From positions 407,229 to 471,228 of the forward strand of contig QAOA01007962.1 in assembly GCA_003255065.1 (NCBI GenBank): a stretch of DNA of 64,000 bases, read 5' to 3'. The position numbers and the translations under genes were made by a program. The notes under the pieces were generated by a model. That model was not told where the DNA came from, searched no databases, and worked only from the letters and a program-made list of their open reading frames with translations. Origin of the DNA: Cercis canadensis. Lineage: Eukaryota; Streptophyta; Magnoliopsida; Fabales; Fabaceae. Shown in pieces: positions 24,301-35,583 of the stretch (its first letter is position 1; every line of letters starts with the position of its first letter).

Positions 24301-26235
24301 TACAAATAATCTTGCACCTCCTCCAAAGTCTACTCGGCCCCCTATTGTCCATGTATACACTAGACGGCAACCTCCACATGCAGGCTTAGATTCATGTCCT
24401 TCACCATCTACAGGCTCCAATGCTCCTACTCTTGACCTTCTCATTGCTCTTTGAAAAGGTAAACGTCAGTGTACTTATCCTATTGCTTCTGTTGTTTCTT
24501 ACGATCACTTGTCTTCTCCTTCTTATTCTTTTTTGGCTAAACTAGACTCTATGTCCATTCCTAAAACAGTTCGTGAAGCTTTGGCCCATCCTGGGTGGCG
24601 TGCTGCCATGATAGAAGAGATAAATGCTCTTGATCATAATGGCACTTGGACATTAGTGGATTTACCTATCGGCAAGAAAGCTATTGGGTGCAAGTGGGTA
24701 TTTACAGTTAAAGTCAATCTTGATGGTTTTGTGGCCCGATTGAAAGCCCGTCTCGTTGCGAAAAGGATATGCTCAAACTTATGGTACTGATTACTCAAAT
24801 ACTTTTTCTCCGGTTGCCAGTTAAAGTCAATCTTGATGGTTCTGTGGCCCGACTAAAAGCCCGTCTCGTTGCGAAAGGATATGCTCAGACTTATGGTACT
24901 AATTACTCAGATACTTTTTCTCCGGTTGCCAAACTTACTTCAGTTCGTTTGCTGATCTTCTTGGCAGCCACTCATGACTGGTCGTTCCACCAGTTGGATA
25001 TCAAAAATGCTTCTCTTCATGGTACTCTTCAAGAAGAGGTCTATATGGAGCAACCACCGGGGTTTGTTGCTCAAGGGGAGTATGGGAAAGTATGTCGGCT
25101 CCGGAAGTCGCTGTATGGTCTGGAACACAGCCCTCGAGCGTGGTTTGGCAGGTTTAGTCAAGTTGTTTTGAAATATGGAATGAAGAAAAGCAAGTCTGAT
25201 CACATAGTGTTGTTTTACAGGCGATCTAAGGATGACATCATTCTACTTGCGATATATGTTGATGACATTGTGATTACTTGGAGCGATAGCTCAGGCATAT
25301 CTGGTCTCAAGACTTTCTTACACTCCCACTTTCAGACAAAGGATTTGGGAAATTTGAAATACTTCCTAGGGGTTGAAGTCATGAGAAACAAGGGGATCTT
25401 CCTGTCCCAAAGGAAGTATGTTCTTGATTTGTTGAAAGAAACAGGAAAATAGGGGCTAAGCTATGTAGTACCCCAATGACTCCTAACATACAGCCTACAA
25501 AGGATGACAATGAACCATTTCACGATCTTGAGAGGTATAGGAGGCTTGTGGGGAAGTTGAATTATCTTATAGTGACTCACCCCGACATTGCGTATTCGGT
25601 CAGTGTTGTCAGCCGCTTTATGTCCTCCCCAACAGTCAACCATTGGGCGCTCCTAGAACAAATTCTTTGTTACTTGAAAGGAGCTCCAGGATGTGGATTG
25701 TTTTATGGGCATCATGGACACACTAAGGTAGAATGTTTCTCTGGCATGATTGAGGCCTATTTTGATGCAGACTATGCAGGGTGCAAGGATGATAGGAGAT
25801 CCACTACTGGCTATTGTGTCTTTGTGGGAGGGAACCTAGTTTCATGGAAGAGTAAGAAGCAAAATCTATTATCCCGATCTACTGTAGAATCAGAGTACAA
25901 ATCTATGGCAAACTCAGTATGTGAGATTGTATGGATATACCAACTATTGAAAGAAGTTGGCTTCGAGCTCTCACTACCAGCAAAGCTATGGTGTGACAAT
26001 TAAGCTACTCTTCACATTCCTTCTAATCCTGTGTTTCACGAACAAACTAAACATATCGAGATCGACTGTCACTTTGTTCGTGAAAAGATTGAAGAGAAGC
26101 TTATTACTACAGGATATGTAAGAACAGAAGACCAGTTGGGAGACATCTTTACAAAAGCCTTGAATGGAGCCCGCATTGATTACATTTGTAACAAGATGGG
26201 CATGATTAACATCTATGCTCCACCTTGAGGGGGAG

Positions 26236-26363
26236 TGTTATAGAATGTAAATATGGTAATATAGCTTAATTATAGGGATTAGATAGCATGATTATAGGGG
26301 CTAGCCTATATATATATATGACTGTCCTATGAATGAAATAGATACTTTTTCCACCAGATTACA
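26236..26363 (+). repeat. 3' LTR of element G
   Basis: 128 bp, same ends as the 5' copy, followed by GTACT. Confidence 0.95.
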
Positions 26364-26644
26364 GTACTTATAAAAGAGATTACTCCCATGGCCCAAAGAA
26401 CAGATTAGGTTCGTGTACATACTTGAACAAATTTATTCAAATTATGGTTAACAGATTAAAGAAAATATGTAGCTCATATGTTATAACTTGAAAACCAATT
26501 TAAATATATATATGTATTGCAAGAAAGATAGAACAGTATATTATTGTCCTATATTTATGATTAACAGAAGTTTGCAGAGATTAACAGCAAAAGGAATGGT
26601 CAGAGAACACAAAAGCAACTATATAAATGGCATTCACTCATTAC

Positions 26645-26693
26645 CTGAACTCTATGAGAGTGAAAAAACTGTCGCTTCCTCAGGAGGGCAGTG
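26645..26693 (-). CDS. EMF2: EMF2-like exon 14 (last visible)
   Basis: 49 nt: one base plus 16 codons, TALLRKRQFFHSHRVQ. It matches EMF2 'LLQKRQFFHSHRAQ', the segment just before the acidic stretch and the VEFS box. The acceptor is gtttcag and the donor GTAATG. No later exon is visible between here and position 1, so this intron is at least 26.6 kb long if the gene continues. Confidence 0.92.
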
Positions 26694-27731
26694 CTGAAAC
26701 GTTTATAAGTAACTGTGTCAAAGCTGTCTTCATAAAGTTTTATGTATGACAAGAATTATAATCAAGTAGAAAAAGGATACATGACGATTTATTTTAACAC
26801 CATTGAGACAAGGAAAGTCTATAAATTCCAAAAGAACCAAGAAAAATGAACTGTCTATACCAGGTCAAGGTATCACATATACGGAAGAATTATATACCAT
26901 ATTAACTTCTTCAGCAGTTGTAATGACATAAAAGACTTGACCTTAGATTGGATTTCCAAAGGGGCTTAATACTAAATCCAACATGTTGACAAGCTGTCAC
27001 CATCAGAATTCTATAATCGCTTAATAGATTAAGTTAGCAATTCAACTAATGAGGCACATTCCATTAGGTAAACAGTCATTTATTATACTGATATGTCGGT
27101 AGATTATACTGAGTAGCCTTACAACTTCAAAGAAAGGAGTTTTATTTTTCCCGCAAAAACAGAAAATTGGGAAAGATTTTGGGCTGCTGATCATGCAGTC
27201 ACTTAGCAGTTAAAAGGTGCTGCCAGATGGTTTAACAAAAAGGGAAACATATGCTTTGATAAACACTTGCAAGGAAATATTCTACCAGAAATTCAGCAAC
27301 TAAATTAAGAAACGAAGGATTTCAATTATTCTGTTGAAATACAAGGACTAAATTGGAGTTAGAAGTTAGACCAAAACTTCACAAGACATAATTGTCTTGA
27401 GAATATTTAGATAATAACTGAAAGATGAAACCCCAATATTGATTAAAAAAACAGTTTAATCTGAAGAGTTAATCATACAAAATTAGTAATCTAGAGCTAG
27501 ATGATATAACAAAAATGCTGCACATCTAAATCTGGTTGCTTTAAACTGTGTAGGTGCAAATAAATAGCAGACATTTGACCACAAGTTCAGTGAATTTTTT
27601 TTTAGGAACTTTTTGCTAATAATGTTCAACAATATTATGCTACTCCATAACTGATTATCAAAATATTTGATATTAGAAGTAAATAAATAGCTCAAAAAAG
27701 TACTAGATAGAAACAAACTTAAAGGTTATAC
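26694..27731 (-). other. EMF2-like intron 13
   Basis: 1038 bp of AT-rich sequence between exons 13 and 14. I see no repeat boundaries, coding signal or RNA gene in it. Confidence 0.8.
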
Positions 27732-27870
27732 TTTCTTGGGTCAGAACGGTCAGCTGATAACTTTCTTGTCTTGGCAAACTGTAGAACTGCAGGAGGCCCA
27801 AGATTGTTATCAGATATCAATTGGATGTAGTCTGGGTCAGCATGTGCTACCAATGTTGGACTTGAAACCC
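27732..27870 (-). CDS. EMF2: EMF2-like exon 13
   Basis: 139 nt: two bases, 45 codons, two bases. It includes ADPDYIQLISDNNLGPP and AVLQFAKTRKLSADRSDPR, matching EMF2 'DPDYVQSI...MLQFAKTRKISIERSDLRN'. The acceptor is gatgttgcag and the donor GTATAA. The open frame runs upstream into intron 12, so the acceptor rather than an ATG sets the border. Confidence 0.93.
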
Positions 27871-28969
27871 CTGCAACATCAAAACAGTATGTGACATATT
27901 CCTCAAACTCTACTGCTATTATTCTGCTACTCAATCCCACCTGACATATGCTTTTTCACCTTTGCTAGAATGAGTAATTGAAACAAGAATGCATGCTCAA
28001 CAAATATATCAACAATAAATCCATATGAGATCAAGCCTTGAGAAAAGAAACAATTTATTGCAGAAGTTCTAGTCAGGATTAGCTGAAATGTAGCTCTAAA
28101 ATCCTAAAAAGATTCATCAACAGGTCAAGCAGGAATATCAGTGAGTTGTTTTCTTGAATGTAATGTAAATCAATCTGGATAGTAACACTGACTTCTTGCC
28201 AAGACAATTATTGAAATTCTGAGTATGTTCAAGGTTCAAACATCCAGAATCCTGCACACATTTAAGCCCAATAGATGAAATCAAATTTATACTTCAAAGA
28301 TTCTGAAGGTTTCTACCAAACCTTAAATGAGTTCTCCGTATCACATATGAGCTAATGTGAGGGAAAGATTTGAAAATATTGCCTTTTCCATTTTCTTTAA
28401 GGTAGAATTAAGAAATTTACAAGAATCTAAGAAGTGATTGCTAACATATTCTTTCATTTTGTTCTGTTTCTTAAATATCAAGTGCTAAGCAGATAATAAA
28501 CCAGAGCCAGTTTGGTTAACCATAGACGCAGTCCAGGTAGAAGTGGCTGAAAACTATTTATCTTCCAATTGTTACTTCATTGGAAGAGTTCTTCAATGTT
28601 TCACTCGAAGTGTGGCTGATCATTGAGATCAGTTAGCTCCAAAAAGTATAAATTAAAAAAAAAACAAAAAAAACAAACTTATAACTGAAGCCAAAGCATT
28701 GAATTGAATGAAAATTATCCCCTCCAGATGCCCAAGGATGAAGTTAAGGGCTAAGATCAATGAAGATTTCCTTGTATATGAATAATGATAGTCTTTTACC
28801 TCATTTCATTTATACTATCTGAAATTTACTATTAAGTTCATTTATAAACACAATAACCATACAGTACCTTGGGCTTTTTTTTGTCATTTCACTCAAGTGT
28901 CAGGCACTTGCTTGAAAAACATTTGCCTTTCATACTTCTTGGTCCTTTCTCCCAAGAATTAGAACTTGA

Positions 28970-29270
28970 GAATAATCGTCTCAAGAAATAACCACTTTGA
29001 TATGAGAAGACACAGACAAAAAAGAAGCCTAGAGATACAGAGACAAGGAATCCTCCTAGAACAGAAGAAGCTACATTTAAAAAAAGAAATATTTAATGCT
29101 GAGAAGAAAAAATTAGCTCAGGAGAGCTCTTCAATCCCTCCGCAAATATGCTAAAGAGAACCCCCTAAAGAATCCATGATCAGAAATCCACAATAAAGTT
29201 GATAAAACCACCCATTCCATAAATGAAGCAAGGGCAAGAATCCCCCATTGAAAACTACAGAATACTCTCT
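28970..29270 (-). mobile_element. L1-type LINE 3' tail fragment
   Basis: On the minus strand this reads like the end of a plant L1 ORF2, with GFLRGFSLAYL followed by a T-rich 3' tail. It is related to the fragments at 58391-58860 and 44890-45056. It is severely 5'-truncated and has no intact frame. Confidence 0.5.
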
Positions 29271-29899
29271 AAACAAAAGTACCACACGTGAAACATTCCA
29301 CAAAACCTTATGCTGCAGCTACAGGCTAGATTCTTGCTTTAGTCATAAGGGGGAATCTACCTGATAGGTTGGAATAGCAGTTTTCATAAGTAAAAGCATC
29401 CTCATGATAAGTACTAGCTACAGCCAAAGAAATGAACTGAGCAGCTATGGATGCATATTATCAATGCACACAGTTAATAACATATCATTATTTTGTGTCA
29501 TTGAAAAATGAGGCATTACCATAACTTTTCTCACCACTCCTTGCACATATAGTACTCACAGAACCTAAAACTAGTTTCTTCTGTCTACACACCTGCGAGT
29601 TGCTTCCTTCCTCTCTTTTTATGTTTAAACCTAAAACCATCAAATATTTTCCTTACCTATAGCCCTTAATTTCGACCTGCAACTCTGATTATTCCTCTTG
29701 GCAATGATTTCATTGGATTCCAAGCATCATTTTAGCCTTCGACACACATGCTAAAACTTTCTCCTGCCCGGAAACTTGAATATCAAGAAGTAAATCCCTC
29801 AATATCACAAAGCTAAAGGCCTGCATCATGGATGAATACTTTGTTTTGGATTATTCCCTTGTAATCTTTTCATACAAATCAAGACTTGGCTATTGAAAT

Positions 29900-30129
29900 C
29901 TGCTCACGAAGTTGGGACTTTTACTATCCCATTTTTCAGACCAAGATTTAGCTCCCAAAACAGGTAATGTTCAGATAAAAATATAATGGCCCCTTCCGAA
30001 AGTTTTTATGAGCAACTGTTCACAAAGTTGGGACTTTGACTATCCCATTTTCAGATACAGATTAGCCTCCAAAACAGGTAATGTTCAGACAGCAATATAT
30101 TGGCCTCATCTGAAACTTTTTAAGAGCAT
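29900..30129. repeat. Imperfect tandem duplication, unit about 113 bp
   Basis: Two adjacent copies (about 29900-30015 and 30017-30129) share AAGTTGGGACTTT, ACTATCCCATTTT and CAAAACAGGTAATGTTCAGA at matching offsets, with scattered differences. It lies in intron 12 and its function is unknown. Confidence 0.85.
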
Positions 30130-30206
30130 TGATTAAATCACTAATTCAAAAAGTTGATATAATCATTAAATAAGATGCGAGAAATAACAAGAAAGAATTG
30201 GCAGAA

Positions 30207-30360
30207 TGTATGAGAATGGCTCAAGACTGTCTTATTTATACTGGGAGTACATTAATTACAATAAGGACACTGCTAATCACCAGCTAATTACAGCTATATA
30301 CATTAAATACAAAGTTGACTAGCTAATTACACATTTGACAAATATGCTAATATTCTAACA
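30207..30360 (-). repeat. Solo LTR, alpha-like copia, next to the exon 12 donor
   Basis: 154 bp bounded TGTATGAGAATGG...TATTCTAACA (plus-strand reading) and laid out like the alpha LTRs (AATTACA, GCTAATATTCTAACA). There is no primer site or polypurine tract beside it, hence solo. I could not find a matching 5-bp target duplication, so the outer border is tentative. Confidence 0.65.
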
Positions 30361-30369
30361 GGCACATAC

Positions 30370-30494
30370 CATCAGCCTTCTTCAAAAGCTCAGTGTCTCC
30401 TACAAGAAAGTCCGACTCTAAGCCAAGTGGATGTACATGCTTTGCCTTTTTAAAAGCTAGTTTCTTTGGTCTTCTGCGTTTAAGTCGCTTTGCA
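30370..30494 (-). CDS. EMF2: EMF2-like exon 12
   Basis: 125 nt: one base, 41 codons, one base. It begins AKRLKRRRPKKLAFKKAKHV, a basic stretch that is a good nuclear-localisation candidate, followed by HPLGLESDFLVGDTELLKKA and D. The acceptor is atttacag and the donor GTATGT. A solo LTR begins only 9 bp past the exon end. Confidence 0.92.
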
Positions 30495-30597
30495 CTGTAA
30501 ATAGATATGAGTTGACCTTTTTGTTCATGCACATATCCATATGAACTTATATGAGACCAATAAAATCTAGAACGCATCAAGAAGTAAAATAGCTTAC

Positions 30598-30644
30598 CAA
30601 TAGAAGAATGTTTCTAGCTTAGGATCAACACCTTCTACAATGAT
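30598..30644 (-). CDS. EMF2: EMF2-like exon 11
   Basis: 47 nt: 15 codons plus two bases, IIVEGVDPKLETFFY. It matches the EMF2 'VDPKQQTFFF' segment. The acceptor is ttttccttcag and the donor GTAAGC. The split codon with exon 12 is Cys, so the junction reads FFYC. Confidence 0.92.
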
Positions 30645-30841
30645 CTGAAGGAAAAGAAAAAAAATACATTTTATTATTAGCTTCTAGAGCAAGTAAAAAA
30701 CATTCTCACGTGTCTATTCTAAAACATATTTCTTTAGGTAAATATTGCTAACAGTAGAAGTGAACATTAGGCAGTGCACAACTGGAAAATGGAGTAACTT
30801 GCATCCAACGTTTGTCACCCAAATCATTCTTAGTCCAAGCA

Positions 30842-31229
30842 ATGTGAAGGAACCAATCATCCTAAAAGCTTAAAGCTGTTAACCAATGGTCTATAAGAAT
30901 GGTTTTTATCTCTTATATGACCAATCATGTGGAAGCTTTATGGGCTTGAAGTGTGCACAAACACAAGCATGCCAATACCATGTATTGAAATTTAATATAA
31001 TTATTATATGAGAAGCAGCAACAAGGATCAAATTCCTAATCACTTAGTCAAAGTTACTACTATTACTGTGTGCTGAAATTTGATCTAATTAAGAGAAAAG
31101 TGGGCAGCAAGGATTCAACTATTGATCACTTGGTTTAAGAGATTCAAATATCATGTGCAGGAATCAGTCATCCCAAAAGCCTAAGCTAATAAGAGAAGGC
31201 CCAAGAATAATAAATTTTATATAATAGTT
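30842..31229 (-). mobile_element. Old TRIM/SMART-type relic, same family as 15416-15706
   Basis: Two diverged end repeats (about 30842-30915 and 31154-31229) carry the reverse complement of the TRIM terminal repeat (for example AAAAGCCTAAGCTAATA next to GAAGGCCCA). The interior has the reverse of its CTTCAAGCCCA segment (about 30946) and of the region after its primer site (about 31105-31150). It is much more diverged than the other copy. Borders are approximate. Confidence 0.65.
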
Positions 31230-31332
31230 GCTAGGCTTCCAAACCATAATTGAACACTCATGGACATCATTGTCCTCCGATCAAGTGTCAGGAACACCAT
31301 ATTCCCATACCTGAGCAACAAACAAACAACCA

Positions 31333-31362
31333 CCCCCCCCCCCCNCCCCCCCCCCCCCCCCC
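31333..31362. repeat. Poly-C tract with one N
   Basis: About 30 C residues broken by one N, probably a sequencing or assembly limit, so the length is unreliable. Confidence 0.85.
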
Positions 31363-32789
31363 AAAACAACAAAAAAAGAATAATAAAAGAAAAAAACCCA
31401 ACTTAGAGAGGCATGTCCATTAGTGTAATACCGCTAACTATATAATATGCCATAGCCACAATTGTTTTTTAGAAAAAGAATTTCCTTTATAATATGTATT
31501 TTTTAGAATTTTAAAACGATACCTTTTAAATTTTTCTAACTCTTGTATAATCAAATAATAACTAATATAATTAATTTTTTGGACCTTGAAAAAACTATTG
31601 GTGGGTGTGTGATAAATATTATTTTACTAAGTTTAGGTTATACCATAGTTGTTTCTACATGATAAAAACAAAAAAGAAAATAGAAGGAAAGGAGACTTTG
31701 TCTTTTACTAATGCCATTTTGGTAATAAGGCAGCAAGGGAGGCCTTTCATTTTGTCGCCTTCCTCTTCATTTGGCCAAAGGCCATTTCTCCCCCAATTCT
31801 TCTCCCATTTTCCCACAGCACAAACAAGTCCCACTTTCCTCCTTATTTCTTCAAATTTTCACTAGTTTTCCACCTAAAGTAGTGGGCAACTAAGCCTACA
31901 GTTTTTCTCCTTCATTCTTTGCTCCAAAAAGTGCCAAGAAACCCTTTATCGAAGCCCCAAAACTAGTGCATCAAGAGAAGAGCTTGAGTAGGTGAAGAAA
32001 AATCATTATTAGAGTCTTGATCTTCCTATTTCCTTGTGGGTAAGCCAAAACTTCCATTCTTTATTTAAACTTTTGATGAAACCCTAAACCCCTATTGTTG
32101 AAAATTTTATTAATTCTCTTTCCCATGGCTAAGCAAGTCTTGAGTATATTTTTTAGAGCTTCTACAACTTATTTTTACTAGTTGGGTAGCCTATTTCAGA
32201 TTTCTATGGATACTAAATATTGTAAATTGTAGAATAATGAAAATCTAATATGTGTTTTAGTATTTTGAGGCAATGGCTATAGAATGAGGGTTGTGCATAA
32301 TTCCTAAGAGCTGGGTGGGAACTTTTTAATTGGGCTAAGGGTAGAAATTTCATTTTTTCTTTACCTTCTTTCTGGAAACTTGCTATTTAAGAGTTCTTGC
32401 TTTTACTGTACAGTGGAAATGCTTCCTTTATGCATGTACTCTTACATCTAGCCTTGCTAGAATTATTTTGAGGTGATGGAATATTTCATTCGTGCTAAAT
32501 TCACTGGAGGCTCCTCAACCCACATCCGTTGGAGCCAATTGAGCTTTGGTTGGGCTAAACCTCTAGTTGTGAGTGCATATTGACAGTGTGGCTAGCTTTT
32601 AGTTTTCCAAACTATCCTCCATACATATTTATGCTATACCTATTATAATCTCTATATATGTTTTACCAATTTAATTTAAATATGGTAAGTTTCACTTCTA
32701 TGGCTATTATTTCTATATGATCATCTCACCTTAACTTTGTATGAAAATGTCCTTGGGGAACTTGTTTCTATTGGAAAAGAGATATTATC

Positions 32790-33028
32790 TATTGGAAATC
32801 CCTGAAATTAAGGGAGGAAATTAAGGGATAGCTGACCAATCAGTGTAGTTAATGATAGTAAATTGTATTTATTAGGATAGCTGACTAGGGACAATTATTG
32901 TAAATAGAATCCCTTAGATTAGGCTATTGCTTATCTTTAGGGATTGATTGTTGTCATCAATCTCCTATATATGTACAGTTCCGTAGTCAATGATAGTAAG
33001 AGAGAAACTATTCTCAGAATTTTACATG
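32790..33028 (+). repeat. 5' LTR of element J
   Basis: 239 bp, TATTGGAAATC...GAATTTTACA, followed by TGGTATCAGAGC. Confidence 0.92.
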
Positions 33029-33320
33029 GTATCAGAGCAATTCCAAGCCATGTAAATTTCGAGAAAAGGGAGTTCTGGTGGTGAAACCAGTTTGTCCACT
33101 CCAGTTGTCTCTTCCTTTAGTGAAAATTCTTCTCTAGTCATTACAAATCATAGGCTAGATGGGAAGAATTTTCTCCACTAGTCTCAATCAGTCCTCATGG
33201 TGATTAGAGGACGGGGAAAGATGGGTTTTATTATTGGTGAAATCAGCAAACCCAGTCTTGATGATCCTATGCTACGTGGGAGCTTAACAACTCAATTGTC
33301 ATGCCTTGGCTCATCAACTC

Positions 33321-33481
33321 TGTTAGAATATTAGCTGTAAATACTGTAGTTATTATAGCATATGTTTAGGCTTGTAATTAGCTTATGATTAGGCCCATGA
33401 TTAGGCCCGTTATTGCTGTACAGTTAGTATAAATAATAGATGTGAGAAGCTAGTCTCACAACCTTTTCCACTATTCTCACA
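33321..33481 (+). repeat. Solo LTR (family alpha) inserted in J's gag
   Basis: 161 bp, TGTTAGAATATT...TATTCTCACA, with perfect target duplication AACTC (33316-33320 and 33482-33486). It has no internal sequence, so it is a product of LTR-LTR recombination. It is the cleanest complete alpha LTR in the window. Confidence 0.95.
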
Positions 33482-35558
33482 AACTCCATGGAGCCACACA
33501 TTAGCCAAACCTATCTGCTATTCAAGACAGCCAAGGTGATTTGGGATGCTATCAAAGAAACTTATTCAGAACTTGAGAATGCATCTCTAGTGTTTGATAT
33601 CAAGTTGAAATCGAAGGATATTCGGCAAGGCAATCTGGATGTCACAGGCTATTACAACTCTCTAAAGGTTCTTTGGCAGAAACTAGATCTGTTCTATGAA
33701 GCTGATTGGGGAGATGTTGATGACCACGTCAAATTCAAGGCACATTTGGACAAAGAGCAACTGTATGAATTTCTGGCAGGTCTAAACAAAGATTTGGATG
33801 AGGTACGTGGTCGGATCTTGGGAAGAACGCCTCTGCCATCAATTGGAAAAGCCTTTGCTGAAGTCAGACGTGAAGAGAACAGAAAAAGGGTGATGTTGGG
33901 AGAAGCTAAAAACCCAAACTCTGCTGAAACCACTGCCCTTTATACCAAGGGCAGTTTTGATTCTAAAAGTTCGAGGTGACAACAAACAACTGAAGCTTGG
34001 GGAATGTCCTACCTGCAGCTACTATAAGAAGGTAGGACACACCCGGGAGAAGTGTTTCCAACTCCATGGAGTACCTCCAGGCTGGAAATAGAAAAATAAA
34101 AGAGAAGGAAATGCCCACCAAGTTTCTAGTGAACTTACACCTGAAGAAACTTGGGGAGAGGAAGAAGTCTCTAGTGTTCAACTGTCAAAACCTCAACTGG
34201 AAGCTCTCCACTGATTGCTCAGTGCCCAATCTGATACACTTACATGTACTCTAGCCCTTAAAGGTACGGCTCTCTCTGTTTCTAACCCTGAACCTGAACA
34301 TTCAGCTCCTTGGATATCTGATTCTAGAGCTTCGGACCATATGACAGGTGATTCCTCCCTTTTACTCTCTTATACACCATGCACCTATGACTATTGGGTA
34401 AGGGTAGCCAATGGATCTCTCTCACCTGTTGCTGGTTTTGGGTCAATCAAATTAACCAAAAATCTGGTCTTTCATTCTGTTCTTCATGTCCCAAATTTAA
34501 CTTGCAACCTTGTTTCAATCAGTAAATTAACCCATGATTCTAAATGCCGAGTTAAATTTACCCCTGATTGTTGTGTTATACAGGAGCAAGCTACGGGGAA
34601 GATGATTGGTAGTGCTAGTATGTTAGATGGTCTCTACTTCTGGAAAAACAGTGGACCTCCAAATAAACAAGCTCTTGCTGTAAAAGTGTCCAAATCTGAT
34701 CATATTATGTTGTGGCATCGTAGGTTAGGGCACCCTAATTTCCTGTATCTTAAGAGGTTGTTTCCAACCTTATTTATCAATGAAAATTTGAATTTTCTTT
34801 CTTGTGAGGTATGCCAATTAGCCAAGCAAACTCGAGTCCCATATTATGTTAAACCATATACTTCATCTAGACCTTTTGCCCTTGTTCATAGTGATATATG
34901 GGGACCCTCTTGAGTGAAAAGTACTTCCGGGGCTAGATGGTTCATTACATTTATAGATGATCATACCAGAATCTGTTGGGTATATCTCCTAACGGAAAAA
35001 TCTGAAGCCTCTCAAACTTTCAAAATTTTTCATTCTATGGTCCAAAATCAGTTCAAAGCAACAATTCAGATTTTATGAACTGACAATGGAAAGGAATACT
35101 TTAATTCTATTTTAGGAGGATACCTTACTTCTCAAGGTATAATCCATCAAAGTTCTTGTGCTAATACTCCACAACAGAATGGTATATCCGAGAGGAAAAG
35201 CCGTCATCTCTTAGAAGTGGCTAGATCCCTCATGTTCACTATGAATGTTCCCAAATATCTATGGGGAGAGGCTGTTCTAACCGCAGCCTATCTCATCAAT
35301 CGAATGCCTTCTAAAGTACTGAGTTTTCAAACACCAATTTCAGTCCTTCAGCAGTCTTTTCCCCACTTCAGTCCTTCATCTCTATCACCTAAAACTTTCG
35401 GTTGTAAGGTCTTTGTTTACTTCCAATTTCCTGGGCAGTCCAAAAATGTGTGTTTGTAGGATACTCACCCACTCAAAAAGGGTATAAGTGTTACTCCCCT
35501 ACTCTCAAATGTTTTTTTGTATCTATGGATGTTGCCTTTTTTGAAACAGAACCATATT

Positions 35559-35583
35559 CCCCCCCCCCCCCCNCCCCCCCCCC
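35559..35583. repeat. Poly-C tract with one N in element J
   Basis: About 25 C residues with one N at 35573, in the linker between integrase and reverse transcriptase. K has a poly-C tract at the same place. Confidence 0.9.

Larger units (their letters stand above)
21228..26363 (+). mobile_element. Ty1/copia element G, broken
   Basis: 5136 bp. The 128-bp LTRs (21228-21355 and 26236-26363) differ at three positions by eye. The target-site duplication is GTACT (21223-21227 and 26364-26368). The primer-site variant TGGTATTAGAGC is at 21356, and the polypurine tract CTTGAGGGGGAG ends at 26235. Parts: a long leader with a GC-rich block (21430-21620), gag (from about 21990), zinc knuckle CFYCHELGHTKRTC (about 22750), protease (about 22985), GAG-pre-integrase and integrase (about 23270-24100), reverse transcriptase (about 24580-25450) and RNase H (to 26228). 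It has several breaks and is of moderate age. Confidence 0.95.
27871..30206 (-). other. EMF2-like intron 12, main part
   Basis: AT-rich intron. It contains a LINE-like 3' tail (about 28970-29270, minus strand) and an imperfect tandem duplication (29900-30129). The rest shows nothing recognisable. Confidence 0.75.
30645..31604 (-). other. EMF2-like intron 10, part nearest exon 11
   Basis: Intron sequence holding an old TRIM relic (30842-31229) and a poly-C tract with an unresolved base (31333-31362). The rest is AT-rich with no coding signal. Confidence 0.7.

Noticed and set aside
27719-27940. A 73-codon frame with its own ATG
   Set aside because: The ATG lies in intron 12. The acceptor at 27871-27872 sets the real start of exon 13.
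28966-29154. Lys-rich 62-codon plus-strand frame
   Set aside because: It is antisense to a LINE 3' tail, with no splice or family support.
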